Below the pieces are notes generated by a model that was given only the letters and a program-made list of their open reading frames with translations, did not search any database and had not been told where the DNA came from. Shown piece by piece: positions 1 to 7,619 of a stretch of DNA of 64,000 nucleotides. Made by a program: the position numbers and the translations under genes. Source of the stretch: an uncultured Clostridia bacterium (GTDB taxonomy: Bacteria > Bacillota > Clostridia > TANB77 > CAG-508); the NCBI GenBank assembly GCA_934130285.1, contig CAKOXT010000002.1, positions 330,811 through 394,810 of the forward strand, in the 5' to 3' direction. Positions within the stretch are counted from its first letter, which is position 1. Each line of letters begins with the position of its first letter.

Positions 1-1
1 A

Positions 2-766
2 CATATAGCAGGTAGTGAAGAAATGTTTGTTGAAAAAATGAATCAAAGAGCCAAAGAATTAGGAATGAATGATACAACATTTAAGAATTGCCATGGAATA
101 GATGAAGATGGACACGAGACTTCTAGTTATGATATTGCACTTATGTCTAGAGAATTGCTTAAAAATCATCCAGAGATTACTAAATATACAACTATTTGGA
201 TGGATTCATTGAGAGATGGAAAATCAGAGTTAGTGAATACAAATAAATTAATAAAGAATTACCAAGGAGCTACTGGCTTGAAAACAGGATCTACGTCATT
301 GGCTTTGTTTAATTTATCTGCGAGTGCTACAAGGGAGAATTTGTCGTTGATTGCTGTTGTTATGAGAGCACCTACAACTAAAGAGAGATTTAGTTGCGCT
401 AGAAAATTATTAGATTATGGTTTTAGTAATTATCAATATAAAAAATTGGCTGAAAAAGATTGTGAAGTCATGAAAGTACCTGTTATGAAAGGAACAGAAG
501 CGGAAGTTGCTGTAAAATATTCTGATTCAGTTGGAAAAGTTATGAAGAAAAAAGAAGATGGAAATGTTGAGCAAGAAGTGATAATTAATGGAGATATAAT
601 AGCTCCAATTCAAAAAGGAGATGTATTAGGAAATGTCTTTTATAGAGTTAATGGTGAGGAAGTTGCAAGTGTTGAATTGGTAGCTGATTCTAGTGTTGAA
701 AAGTTAAGTTTCTTTAATATGGGAAAAAGAGTTGTGAAAAAATGGTTTTATTTATTTAGAAATTAA
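2..766 (+). CDS. D-alanyl-D-alanine carboxypeptidase (DacF/PBP5 family), 3' part
   Basis: This is the C-terminal part of a serine-type D-Ala-D-Ala carboxypeptidase, which trims the terminal D-Ala from peptidoglycan stem peptides on the outer face of the membrane. The reading frame is open from base 2 (HIAGSEE before the first Met), so the gene enters from upstream and the SxxK and SxN motifs lie outside the window. The third active-site motif, KTG, is visible at about 281-289 (LKTGST). The later half fits the beta-rich PBP5 C-terminal domain, and the last 15 residues (FFNMGKRVVKKWFYLF) look like the amphipathic membrane anchor of this family. Clostridial paralogues include vegetative DacA and sporulation DacF/DacB types, and the fragment does not say which this is. 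The family assignment is firm. Confidence 0.9.
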   Translation, partial: HIAGSEEMFVEKMNQRAKELGMNDTTFKNCHGIDEDGHETSSYDIALMSRELLKNHPEITKYTTIWMDSLRDGKSELVNTNKLIKNYQGATGLKTGSTSLALFNLSASATRENLSLIAVVMRAPTTKERFSCARKLLDYGFSNYQYKKLAEKDCEVMKVPVMKGTEAEVAVKYSDSVGKVMKKKEDGNVEQEVIINGDIIAPIQKGDVLGNVFYRVNGEEVASVELVADSSVEKLSFFNMGKRVVKKWFYLFRN

Positions 767-795
767 TATGAAAATGAAATGTGATAAAAACACGT

Positions 796-831
796 ATTTT
801 GATTGACAAATCAAAATAATGCAAGTATAAT
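796..831 (+). promoter_or_regulatory. Consensus sigma-A promoter with palindrome over the -35 box
   Basis: TTGACA (803-808) and TATAAT (826-831) are separated by exactly 17 bp, a perfect consensus. A perfect 9-bp inverted repeat, ATTTTGATT (796-804) and AATCAAAAT (809-817), is centred on the -35 hexamer and could be a repressor operator. Transcription would start near 838, just upstream of the small gene at 865. Confidence 0.8.
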
Positions 832-864
832 ATATTGTGTAACTTTATTGAAAGGAGTACTAAT

Positions 865-1071
865 ATGTTAGCTAAATGGTGGAGAAAAATAGGTCTTTTA
901 ATTTTAATAATAGCATGTTTATTTAATATTACATCAAAATTGGTTAAGAGAGTTTCTTTCAGTGATAATGTAAAAAGTACAGTTTCAAATACAGTTGACA
1001 ATGTAGTTACCCAAGTTAAAGGTGACACGGAAAATAACAAATCAGACAAAAACACAACTAAAAATAAATAA
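865..1071 (+). CDS. Small single-pass membrane protein, 68 aa
   Basis: I do not recognise the family. The product starts with a basic, Trp-containing segment (MLAKWWRKIG), then has one hydrophobic segment at about residues 9-23, followed by a polar Ser/Asn/Lys-rich tail that probably faces outward. The ATG at 865 is preferred because AAAGGAG lies 8 bases upstream and the promoter's predicted start (near 838) leaves a short leader. An in-frame ATG at 835 would fall at or before the transcription start. The gene has its own consensus promoter with a palindrome over the -35 box, so it is likely expressed strongly and perhaps repressed conditionally. No terminator separates it from rpmE, which has its own promoter. 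Confidence 0.65.
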   Translation: MLAKWWRKIGLLILIIACLFNITSKLVKRVSFSDNVKSTVSNTVDNVVTQVKGDTENNKSDKNTTKNK

Positions 1072-1075
1072 AGTA

Positions 1076-1104
1076 TTGAAAAATAAGATTAGTTGTGGTA
1101 ATAT
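1076..1104 (+). promoter_or_regulatory. Probable promoter of rpmE
   Basis: TTGAAA (1076-1081) and TAATAT (1099-1104) with a 17-bp spacer, about 40 bases before the rpmE start. Confidence 0.5.
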
Positions 1105-1146
1105 ATAAAAGATATTGTTAAGAATAGTAAGGAAGAGGTGAATTAC

Positions 1147-1347
1147 ATGAGAGAAGGAATACATCCAAATTATGAAGCAGCAACAATTACATGTGCTTGT
1201 GGAAACGTAATGGAAACAAATTCAACAAAAAAAGATATGAAAGTTGATATATGTTCAAAATGTCATCCATACTGGACAGGAAACTTAAAGAGAGAAACTA
1301 CTGGTGGTAGAGCAGATAAATTTAAGAAAAAATATGGATTACAATAA
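1147..1347 (+). CDS. rpmE: 50S ribosomal protein L31
   Basis: Ribosomal protein L31 of the large subunit, involved in the bridge between subunits. The 66-residue product begins MREGIHPNY and has the zinc-binding (C+) cysteine set CAC near residue 16 and CSKC near residue 35, followed by the typical HPYWTG and GGRADKFKKKYG stretches. Length and motifs are standard for the family. The ATG at 1147 is chosen because GGAAGAGG sits just upstream; a GTG at 1138 lies inside that ribosome binding site. The gene has its own promoter and a strong terminator, so it is a monocistronic unit. In many Firmicutes rpmE is near rho and the prfA region, which is not seen here. Confidence 0.97.
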   Translation: MREGIHPNYEAATITCACGNVMETNSTKKDMKVDICSKCHPYWTGNLKRETTGGRADKFKKKYGLQ

Positions 1348-1352
1348 TAATC

Positions 1353-1402
1353 AATATAGACACTTGAATGTTTTAAAATGTTCAAATGTCTATATTTTTT
1401 TT
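1353..1402 (+). terminator. Rho-independent terminator after rpmE
   Basis: A 16-base arm at 1353-1368 pairs with 1381-1396 with one mismatch and is followed by a run of eight T. Confidence 0.9.
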
Positions 1403-1501
1403 GTCTAAAAATGTTGAAATATGATGATTTTAATTATTAAATTGTGTTAAAATAGTAAATACTAATATTAAATATATTTATTTTGGAAAGGGTATATGAA
1501 T

Positions 1502-1882
1502 ATGGAAGAACAAATAAAAAGAGCTTTAGAAGCTAGAGAAAAAGCATATTGCAAAAGTTATAAAGTTGGTGCTCTTTTAAAAATGAAGAGTGGCAAAGAA
1601 TATACAGGATGCAATATTAACAATCAAGGTATTCAATCAATCTGTGCAGAGAGAGTTGCTTTTGCTAAGGCAATTTCTGAAGGGGAGATGGATTTTGAAT
1701 ATATTATTGTAGTTGGTGGCGACTCAAAAAACGATAAACTTGATAAGTGTTTGCCTTGTGGTTATTGCAGACAATTTATGTCAGAATTTGTTTCAAAAGA
1801 TTTTAAAATTTATGCATATTATGATGGAAAAATAGATTCTTATACAATTGATCAATTGTTACCAGAGGCTTTTAATTTATAA
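1502..1882 (+). CDS. cdd: Cytidine deaminase
   Basis: Cytidine/deoxycytidine deaminase of pyrimidine salvage, a small cytosolic zinc enzyme. The zinc site is seen as CAE (Cys48, Glu50 as the proton shuttle) and PCGYC near residue 90. KVGALL and the GCNINN stretch form the substrate pocket typical of the homotetrameric class. Length (126 aa) is usual for the family. Two starts are possible, ATG at 1496 and 1502. GGAAAGGG ends at 1492, so 1502 has the better spacing. A terminator hairpin follows, and its 3' flank overlaps the end of a convergent small ORF. Confidence 0.95.
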   Translation: MEEQIKRALEAREKAYCKSYKVGALLKMKSGKEYTGCNINNQGIQSICAERVAFAKAISEGEMDFEYIIVVGGDSKNDKLDKCLPCGYCRQFMSEFVSKDFKIYAYYDGKIDSYTIDQLLPEAFNL

Positions 1883-1905
1883 AAATATGCTAAATATGGG
1901 AAGAA

Positions 1906-2034
1906 CTAATCCGGAAGCTTGCCAGTATGATTATACTGACAGCTCCGGATTTTGTTTTCTTTATATTCGTAAATTGCGTATGAACTAGCTTCTAAAAAGC
2001 AGTATATAGCTAACAATATTATTACAACAGTCAT
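1906..2034 (-). CDS. Small membrane peptide, fourth cistron of the gerA operon (GerD-like subunit candidate)
   Basis: A 42-codon ORF starts 19 bases after the gerAC stop, with AGAAAGGA 8 bases before its ATG. The product opens with a hydrophobic segment (MTVVIILLAIYCFLEA), then SSYAIYEYKENK and a short polar tail. Some GerA-type operons in spore formers carry a fourth gene for a small membrane D subunit that modulates the receptor. Those I know of usually have two membrane segments, so the match is by position and size only. Its last residues are encoded in the stem of the convergent cdd terminator. It is too short for routine gene calling. I infer translation from the ribosome binding site and spacing. 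Confidence 0.55.
   Translation of the reverse strand: MTVVIILLAIYCFLEASSYAIYEYKENKIRSCQYNHTGKLPD
1908..1962 (+). terminator. Terminator after cdd, overlapping a convergent ORF
   Basis: AATCCGGA (1908-1915) pairs with TCCGGATT (1944-1951), with inner pairing of CAGTAT and ATACTG, followed by a T-rich stretch on the plus strand. On the minus strand the same bases encode the last residues of the ORF at 1906-2034. Confidence 0.8.
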
Positions 2035-2053
2035 TGTTTAATTCCTTTCTAAC

Positions 2054-3184
2054 TTAAGTTTTTGAAAATAAAAATCCTGATAGTAAATGGTTTGTGCAAG
2101 TTACTTCAAAGTCAGCTTCTTTGTATAATTCATCCCAATTATATTTATCGAGAGAGTCTTGGGTAAGAAAGTTTTGATTGAAGTGCCCTTTAAAGCCTAT
2201 TATATCTGACCCAAAATCTTGTGATGTTTTGTATAAGAAAGCTGTACATGAATCATCAATAAATTTATTTATTTCTGCTTCTATTTTTTTTCGTGCATCT
2301 TCAGTCGAAAAATCAAAATCCTTATTAGCTGATAGAATTTTCGAATTAACATTTATCTGACATTGAATTTTTGGTTTATTATTTTCTAATTTAACTTTAA
2401 TTTTTGTTTTATCTAGTGAGCTTATATTAACACTTAATGGAGTATCTGGTGTTTGATAATTATAAATATCAATTGTTGCTTCTTCAAAATTATTAGTTAA
2501 TATGTTGTAACAAATTGTTTCGAGTCCTGATGTTCTTCCAACCATTTTATAATTTTTGAAAATAGCTAATCCTAAACTTTCTATTGTATTTCCTTTGGTA
2601 AAGCAGTAAAGTGCTACGGGTTCTAAAACATCATTATGAAGTGAAGAGTAAAAGTTTGAAAGTTTACATGGAGTAATATAAGAGGTTATTTTAGCAGATT
2701 CTATAAATGAACTATAATATTTTGAAGAAATATCTTCAATTTCAGAAGCAGTTTTTAAAAAATCAGAGGCTTTGTCTTGGCATATAAGAACATTACAAGT
2801 TGGTCGTATTTCTATGTTATTTGCAAGTGTGTTTATTATATCGTCTAATCTTTCTGTAGCAAGTTCTTCTGAAATTATTAGTGCAGTACAATGAGAAAGA
2901 TTTATCTGATTAACATTTTCGAGATTAAAGATAGCTAAGCCTAGGTTGAAAGAATTACAATTTGTTGTTTGAGTTTCTGTTGTTATCTGAGTTCCACCAG
3001 ATTCGGAAGAATCAGTTTTGGCTATTTGAATTGATAATGTAAAAGGTTCATCTTCTGAATTTGATTTATCTATTCCTAGAGCAATAATATATGTTAATTC
3101 TTCAGTACCACGTACATCATGGGAACTGGCGAATGTTATGCAAACTGCAAATATTATTGCTGAAATTAGTATAGTTTTTTTCAT
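2054..3184 (-). CDS. Spore germination protein, GerAC family, without lipobox cysteine
   Basis: C subunit of a GerA-type nutrient germinant receptor, normally a lipoprotein on the outer face of the spore inner membrane. At 376 aa it has the usual length. The mature start SHDVRGTEELTYIIALGIDK aligns with the family's CWDRRELN...GIGIDK block, and the C-terminal three-domain region is present. Oddly, the invariant lipidated Cys aligns with Ser21. The only nearby cysteine (Cys15, in IFAVCITFA) is inside the hydrophobic core and has a poor lipobox. The protein may stay anchored by its uncleaved signal or be cleaved by signal peptidase I. It begins 1 base after gerAB, so the two are probably translationally coupled. 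Confidence 0.88.
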   Translation of the reverse strand: MKKTILISAIIFAVCITFASSHDVRGTEELTYIIALGIDKSNSEDEPFTLSIQIAKTDSSESGGTQITTETQTTNCNSFNLGLAIFNLENVNQINLSHCTALIISEELATERLDDIINTLANNIEIRPTCNVLICQDKASDFLKTASEIEDISSKYYSSFIESAKITSYITPCKLSNFYSSLHNDVLEPVALYCFTKGNTIESLGLAIFKNYKMVGRTSGLETICYNILTNNFEEATIDIYNYQTPDTPLSVNISSLDKTKIKVKLENNKPKIQCQINVNSKILSANKDFDFSTEDARKKIEAEINKFIDDSCTAFLYKTSQDFGSDIIGFKGHFNQNFLTQDSLDKYNWDELYKEADFEVTCTNHLLSGFLFSKT

Positions 3185-3185
3185 A

Positions 3186-4265
3186 TTAAAGTGGTTCCTT
3201 TCTTTTAAAGTATCCTATTATTAAAATGATCAAACATAGCACTAATAGTGCTAAAACAAAATATTTGTAAAATGTAGTTTCCAAATATTTAAATAGTGAT
3301 TGATTTTGAAATAAAACTAATAAAGCAAAAAATAAACTTAAAAATGAAAAGGAATAATTATGTGATTTTGTACAGTTAGTTAATTTTGCAAAAATATTAT
3401 TTATAAACATTAAGGATATACTCAAATAAGAGAACGAAGAAATAATCCATAAAAATATAAATATAGCATCTGTTCGTTGAAGAAATTTTCCAAGTTCTAT
3501 GGAACGTGTTAAAAGATACATAGACATTATTTCTTCACTATTTATTATAAATGGGAAAATTGAAAGTAAAATTATTGTTGTAAAAATTAAGAAAAGTCCA
3601 GAAATAATTATAGATGTCAAAGCTATTTTTTTAAATTCATTTTTATTTTTTAAAAAAGGAAGTATAAAAAATAAATATAATAAGCCACCATATCCAAAGA
3701 TATTAAGACTCCCTTTTAAAAATGTGTTTTTTATGTTTGTACCCAAAATTGGATTAAGTCTTGTAAAATTTAAGTCTTCAAATGTTCCAAAAAAGATAAT
3801 TATTAGACTAAGAAGTATGATTGGAATAATAACACTGTTTGTTTTTACGATAGCTTTGAATCCAATTTTATTTGCTACGCCCATACAACTTAGAAATATT
3901 AGAAATATTAAATATTGTGGAGTATTTGGAAAGTAGATTAATTGTAAAAGATTTGAAAACTCATAAATAACTGTTATTATAATGATGGTAAATAGAAGAA
4001 TAAATAGAGAGCCAACTAATATTTTTAAAGGTTTTTTTCCAATATATTCTGAAATTTCAATAATATCTTCATTTGGAAATTTTTTGAATAATTTACAAAT
4101 TAGTAAAGTGATTAATATGGCTAATATGGTTGTGTATATTAAATTTATGGGTGCACCAGTTTGCGATTGTCTTATAATCTCTTTTGGAATATTTAATAAA
4201 ATTTTATTAATCATAACAATTAAGATTAATAAGATTGCTTCAGTTTTTCCAATTTTTACGTTCAT
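3186..4265 (-). CDS. Spore germination protein, GerAB family (membrane subunit)
   Basis: B subunit of the germinant receptor, a protein of the amino acid-polyamine-organocation transporter fold that binds the nutrient germinant. The 359-residue protein is almost entirely hydrophobic with about ten membrane segments and short loops, starting with GKTEAILLILIVMINKILL, which matches the family's N-terminal helix. The ATG at 4265 has AGGAGG 8 bases upstream. It lies between gerAA and gerAC in the standard order A-B-C. Expression is expected in the forespore under sigma-G, but I could not identify a convincing sigma-G promoter by eye. Confidence 0.93.
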   Translation of the reverse strand: MNVKIGKTEAILLILIVMINKILLNIPKEIIRQSQTGAPINLIYTTILAILITLLICKLFKKFPNEDIIEISEYIGKKPLKILVGSLFILLFTIIIITVIYEFSNLLQLIYFPNTPQYLIFLIFLSCMGVANKIGFKAIVKTNSVIIPIILLSLIIIFFGTFEDLNFTRLNPILGTNIKNTFLKGSLNIFGYGGLLYLFFILPFLKNKNEFKKIALTSIIISGLFLIFTTIILLSIFPFIINSEEIMSMYLLTRSIELGKFLQRTDAIFIFLWIISSFSYLSISLMFINNIFAKLTNCTKSHNYSFSFLSLFFALLVLFQNQSLFKYLETTFYKYFVLALLVLCLIILIIGYFKRKEPL

Positions 4266-4275
4266 ATAATACCTC

Positions 4276-5946
4276 CTAATATTTCCATTTCATACTTATT
4301 TTTTCTTCTTGTTTAGGCCTTTTTGTGTTTAAGAAAGAGCTTCTTTTTTCCTTTTTCCAGATAGGTTTTATTAAGAAACTTGAGTCGTTGTTTTTGTCAC
4401 TTGGTGGGAGATATGGAGAAAAATAAGATACGCCAAATGATTGCAAGTTAGATAACAAAATTAATTGTATAAACATTCCAAAGCTGATTCCTAAAAATCC
4501 AGCAATGTATGAAAGTATTATATACATAAAACGAAAAGTTCTTATGGTGAAGTTTAGCGAAAAGTCGGGGATAGCATATGAGCAAATTCCAGTGATAGCA
4601 ACTATAATGATTAATAGTGGAGTTACTAGATTTGCAGATACTGCGGCTTCTCCGAGGATTAATCCACCTATGATTCCTATTGTTGAACCTATGGGAGCAG
4701 GAACTCTTAGACTTGCTTCTCTGATTAGTTCAAAAGATATTTCCATGATTAGTAGTTCTACTATTACTGGAAAGGGGATAGATTTTCGCATGGATGAAAT
4801 TGCAAATACTAAATCTGTTGGTAAAAGTTCTTGATGAAAATTTGTTATTGCTACATAAAATGCAGGTAAAAACATTGCTACAAAAAATGCTAAACAACGG
4901 ATTATACGAATTAAATTTCCGTATTGATGTTTTAAATTCATATCTTCAGGCGATGTTATAAAGTCAACAAGAACAGCAGGTACAATAAGTGAATAAGGAT
5001 TTCCGTTAACTAAGATTACAACTCTACCTTCTAAAATATTATTACAAGCTCTGTCACATCGCTCAGTTGCAAAAGTTTGTGGAAATAAGATTCCAGAATC
5101 ATCTTGTATTAACTGTTCTAGAGTACCAGAGTTTATTATTGTGTCAATGTCAATATTATTTAATCTGAAACGAACTTCATTTATTAAATCTTCATTTGCA
5201 ATGTTTTTCATGTAACAAAAAGCTACAATTGTTTTAGTAACTTTTCCAATATTTAATTGTTCTATTATTAGATTTTCGTTGTTTATGATACGTCTTAACA
5301 TGGAAGTGTTAGTTCTTATGTTTTCAACAAAAGCTTCTTGTGAACCTCTGACGACAACTTCATTTTCTGGTTTTGAAATGCTTCTGGTTTGATATCCTTT
5401 TGCCTCAATGCAAAATGCTTGGTCTATTGTATCGATTATAAGGCATGTAAAACCACTATTTATTTTTGCAATGATTGAAGAAAAATCATTTTCTTTTTGA
5501 ATAGAATTTTGTGAAATTAATGAATTGTAAATTAAATCTTCTAAATCAGGTGTGTTTGTTGTGTGGAAATTTAAATCTGTGTTTTTATTTATTATTAAAG
5601 TTTCAGAAGAGGTATCTGTATTAGTTGGATTTTTATGCATTAGAGGATTTAAAACGTAATGGTTAATTATATCTGAGTTTACCATTCCATCGATGTAAAT
5701 TAATGCTGATTTATATTGTTTTCCTTTTGCATTTAAAATGAATTTTCTAATTGTTATGTCACTATTAATTAATGCATTATATTGAACTGTCAAAAATGTT
5801 AAGTTTTCTTGTAAATATTTAGAAACTTTTTTATATATCTTTTTTTCTATTTCGTTATTTGAAATTTGTGTTTCAGAAAGATTGTAAGAATAGTGTGTTT
5901 TGGGATCAAAAGAAAATAGTTCATCTAAAAATTTGTTATTTGACAT
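4276..5946 (-). CDS. Spore germination protein, GerAA family
   Basis: A subunit of the germinant receptor, which assembles into a ring-like membrane complex. Residues 1 to about 290 form the soluble N-terminal half; characteristic stretches are GSQEAFVENIRTNTSMLRRI and the ILEGRVVILVNGNPYSLIVP block. About five membrane segments follow (RCLAFFVAMFLPAFYVA onward, with PAPIGSTIGIIGGLILGEAAV). Length (556 aa) and motifs are typical. It is the first gene of the operon, with AAGGAG before the start, and is divergent from spoIVA across 146 bp. The germinant recognised cannot be predicted from the sequence. Confidence 0.95.
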   Translation of the reverse strand: MSNNKFLDELFSFDPKTHYSYNLSETQISNNEIEKKIYKKVSKYLQENLTFLTVQYNALINSDITIRKFILNAKGKQYKSALIYIDGMVNSDIINHYVLNPLMHKNPTNTDTSSETLIINKNTDLNFHTTNTPDLEDLIYNSLISQNSIQKENDFSSIIAKINSGFTCLIIDTIDQAFCIEAKGYQTRSISKPENEVVVRGSQEAFVENIRTNTSMLRRIINNENLIIEQLNIGKVTKTIVAFCYMKNIANEDLINEVRFRLNNIDIDTIINSGTLEQLIQDDSGILFPQTFATERCDRACNNILEGRVVILVNGNPYSLIVPAVLVDFITSPEDMNLKHQYGNLIRIIRCLAFFVAMFLPAFYVAITNFHQELLPTDLVFAISSMRKSIPFPVIVELLIMEISFELIREASLRVPAPIGSTIGIIGGLILGEAAVSANLVTPLLIIIVAITGICSYAIPDFSLNFTIRTFRFMYIILSYIAGFLGISFGMFIQLILLSNLQSFGVSYFSPYLPPSDKNNDSSFLIKPIWKKEKRSSFLNTKRPKQEEKISMKWKY

Positions 5947-6092
5947 ATATTTTTAGCTCCTTATGAATAAGTTTTAAATATAGTATAGACAATTTTATAA
6001 ATAATAAAACATAAAATTAGTTGCATAAATTATAAAATTCAAAATATATATTAATTAAAAGTAGTAGTCCAATTGAGATTTAGGAGGGTGTT

Positions 6093-7571
6093 ATGGAAAA
6101 TTTGGATATATACAAGGATATTGCTGAAAGAACAGATGGAGATATATATGTTGGTGTTGTTGGTCCTGTTAGAACTGGAAAATCAACATTTATTAAAAAG
6201 TTTATGGAACTTTTAGTATTACCGAATATTGATAATGAATATAAAAAAGAAAGAGCAATTGATGAATTGCCACAAAGTGCTGCAGGAAAAACAATTATGA
6301 CGACAGAGCCAAAGTTTATTCCTAATGAAGCTGTTGAAATTACGATTGCAGATAATTTGAAATTAAAAACTAGAATGGTTGATTGTGTTGGATATTTGGT
6401 TAATAATGCAATTGGATATTTAGAAGATGATATGCCTAGAATGGTCAAAACGCCATGGTCTGCAGAAGAGATTCCTTTTGAAAGAGCTGCTGAAATTGGA
6501 ACTAAAAAGGTTATAGAAGAACATTCAAGTATTGCTATTTTAGTTACAACCGATGGTTCAATTACAGGAATACCAAGAGAAGATTATGTTGAGCCTGAAG
6601 AGAGAGTTGCAAGAGAATTATCGGCTAAGCAAAAGCCTTTTGTTATTGTATTAAATTCTGCTGATCCTACAAGTGATGAATGTGAAAGGTTGGCAAAGCA
6701 ATTGGAAGCTAAGTATAGTACAGCTGTTGTTTCATTAAATTGTACTGAATTATCTTTAGATAATATTAATGATATTTTTTCTAAGATATTATTAGAATTT
6801 CCAATCGAACAAATAAATATTAGATTTCCTAGATGGATAGAAGGTTTGCAAGATACAAATGAAATTAAAACTGAATTATTTAATGAAATAAAAGAATGTT
6901 TTTCAGAAACGAAAAAGCTAAAGGAGATTAATGATGATGTTAGAAAGTTGCAGTCAACGCAAGTTATAACTAGAACAGAGATTACTAAAATTGAATTAGG
7001 AACAGGTAATGTTGAATTAAATATTAGTTTGAAAGAAGAATTGTTTTATAAAGTACTTACAGAAATTACAGGTGAAGAAATATCTGATGAAGGAAAGTTG
7101 TTTGCTAAGATTACAGAATTTTCAAAAATAAAGAAAGAATATGATAAACTTGAATATGCTTTACATGAGGTTAATGAAAGAGGATATGGAATTGTTAATC
7201 CAACAGTGGATGACTTGATATTAGAAGAGCCAGAAATTATAAAACAAGGATCAAAGTTTGGTGTTAAATTGAAAGCTAAAGCTCCATCTTTACATATGAT
7301 TAGGATAAATACTGAGACTGAGATTTCACCTATTGTTGGAAGTGAAAAGCAATCTGAAGAATTAGTTAATTATTTACTTTCTGAGTTTGAAGAAGATAAA
7401 AAGAAAATTTGGGATTCAAATATTTTTGGAAAGAGTGTGCATGATTTGGTTAATGAAGGGTTGCAAAATAAGTTAGCAAGAATGCCAGAAGAGGCTCAAA
7501 TGAAAATTCAAGAAACATTGCAAAGGATTGTTAATGAGGGAAGTGGAGGATTAATCTGTATTATTTTATAA
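6093..7571 (+). CDS. spoIVA: Stage IV sporulation protein A (spore coat morphogenetic ATPase)
   Basis: SpoIVA polymerises around the forespore and is the base on which the coat is assembled. The 492 aa equal the length of the Bacillus subtilis protein. The N-terminal TRAFAC-type nucleotide-binding domain has the Walker A motif GPVRTGKST (residues 24-32), followed by the switch-like MTTEPKF and VDCVGY blocks. The middle and C-terminal domains are complete, ending in the usual short hydrophobic tail (GGLICIIL) that is important for localisation. AGGAGGGTG precedes the start. It is divergent from the gerA operon, so two sporulation units share this promoter region. Sigma-E control is expected from other spore formers; no promoter is obvious. 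Confidence 0.98.
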   Translation: MENLDIYKDIAERTDGDIYVGVVGPVRTGKSTFIKKFMELLVLPNIDNEYKKERAIDELPQSAAGKTIMTTEPKFIPNEAVEITIADNLKLKTRMVDCVGYLVNNAIGYLEDDMPRMVKTPWSAEEIPFERAAEIGTKKVIEEHSSIAILVTTDGSITGIPREDYVEPEERVARELSAKQKPFVIVLNSADPTSDECERLAKQLEAKYSTAVVSLNCTELSLDNINDIFSKILLEFPIEQINIRFPRWIEGLQDTNEIKTELFNEIKECFSETKKLKEINDDVRKLQSTQVITRTEITKIELGTGNVELNISLKEELFYKVLTEITGEEISDEGKLFAKITEFSKIKKEYDKLEYALHEVNERGYGIVNPTVDDLILEEPEIIKQGSKFGVKLKAKAPSLHMIRINTETEISPIVGSEKQSEELVNYLLSEFEEDKKKIWDSNIFGKSVHDLVNEGLQNKLARMPEEAQMKIQETLQRIVNEGSGGLICIIL

Positions 7572-7580
7572 AAATGAAAG

Positions 7581-7610
7581 AGGCGTACTTGCAAAGTTGC
7601 AAGTACGCCT
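7581..7610 (-). terminator. Perfect 14-bp inverted repeat between spoIVA and the ABC gene
   Basis: AGGCGTACTTGCAA and its complement flank a 2-base centre. It lies just downstream of both convergent genes. T-rich flanks exist on each side (CTCTTTCATTTT on minus), so it probably ends transcription from both directions. Confidence 0.7.
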
Positions 7611-7619
7611 AAAAAAGGA

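Noticed and set aside
3499..4834. Plus-strand ORFs opposite gerAB and gerAA
   Set aside because: They have no ribosome binding sites and low-complexity antisense composition; the minus-strand genes match known families fully.
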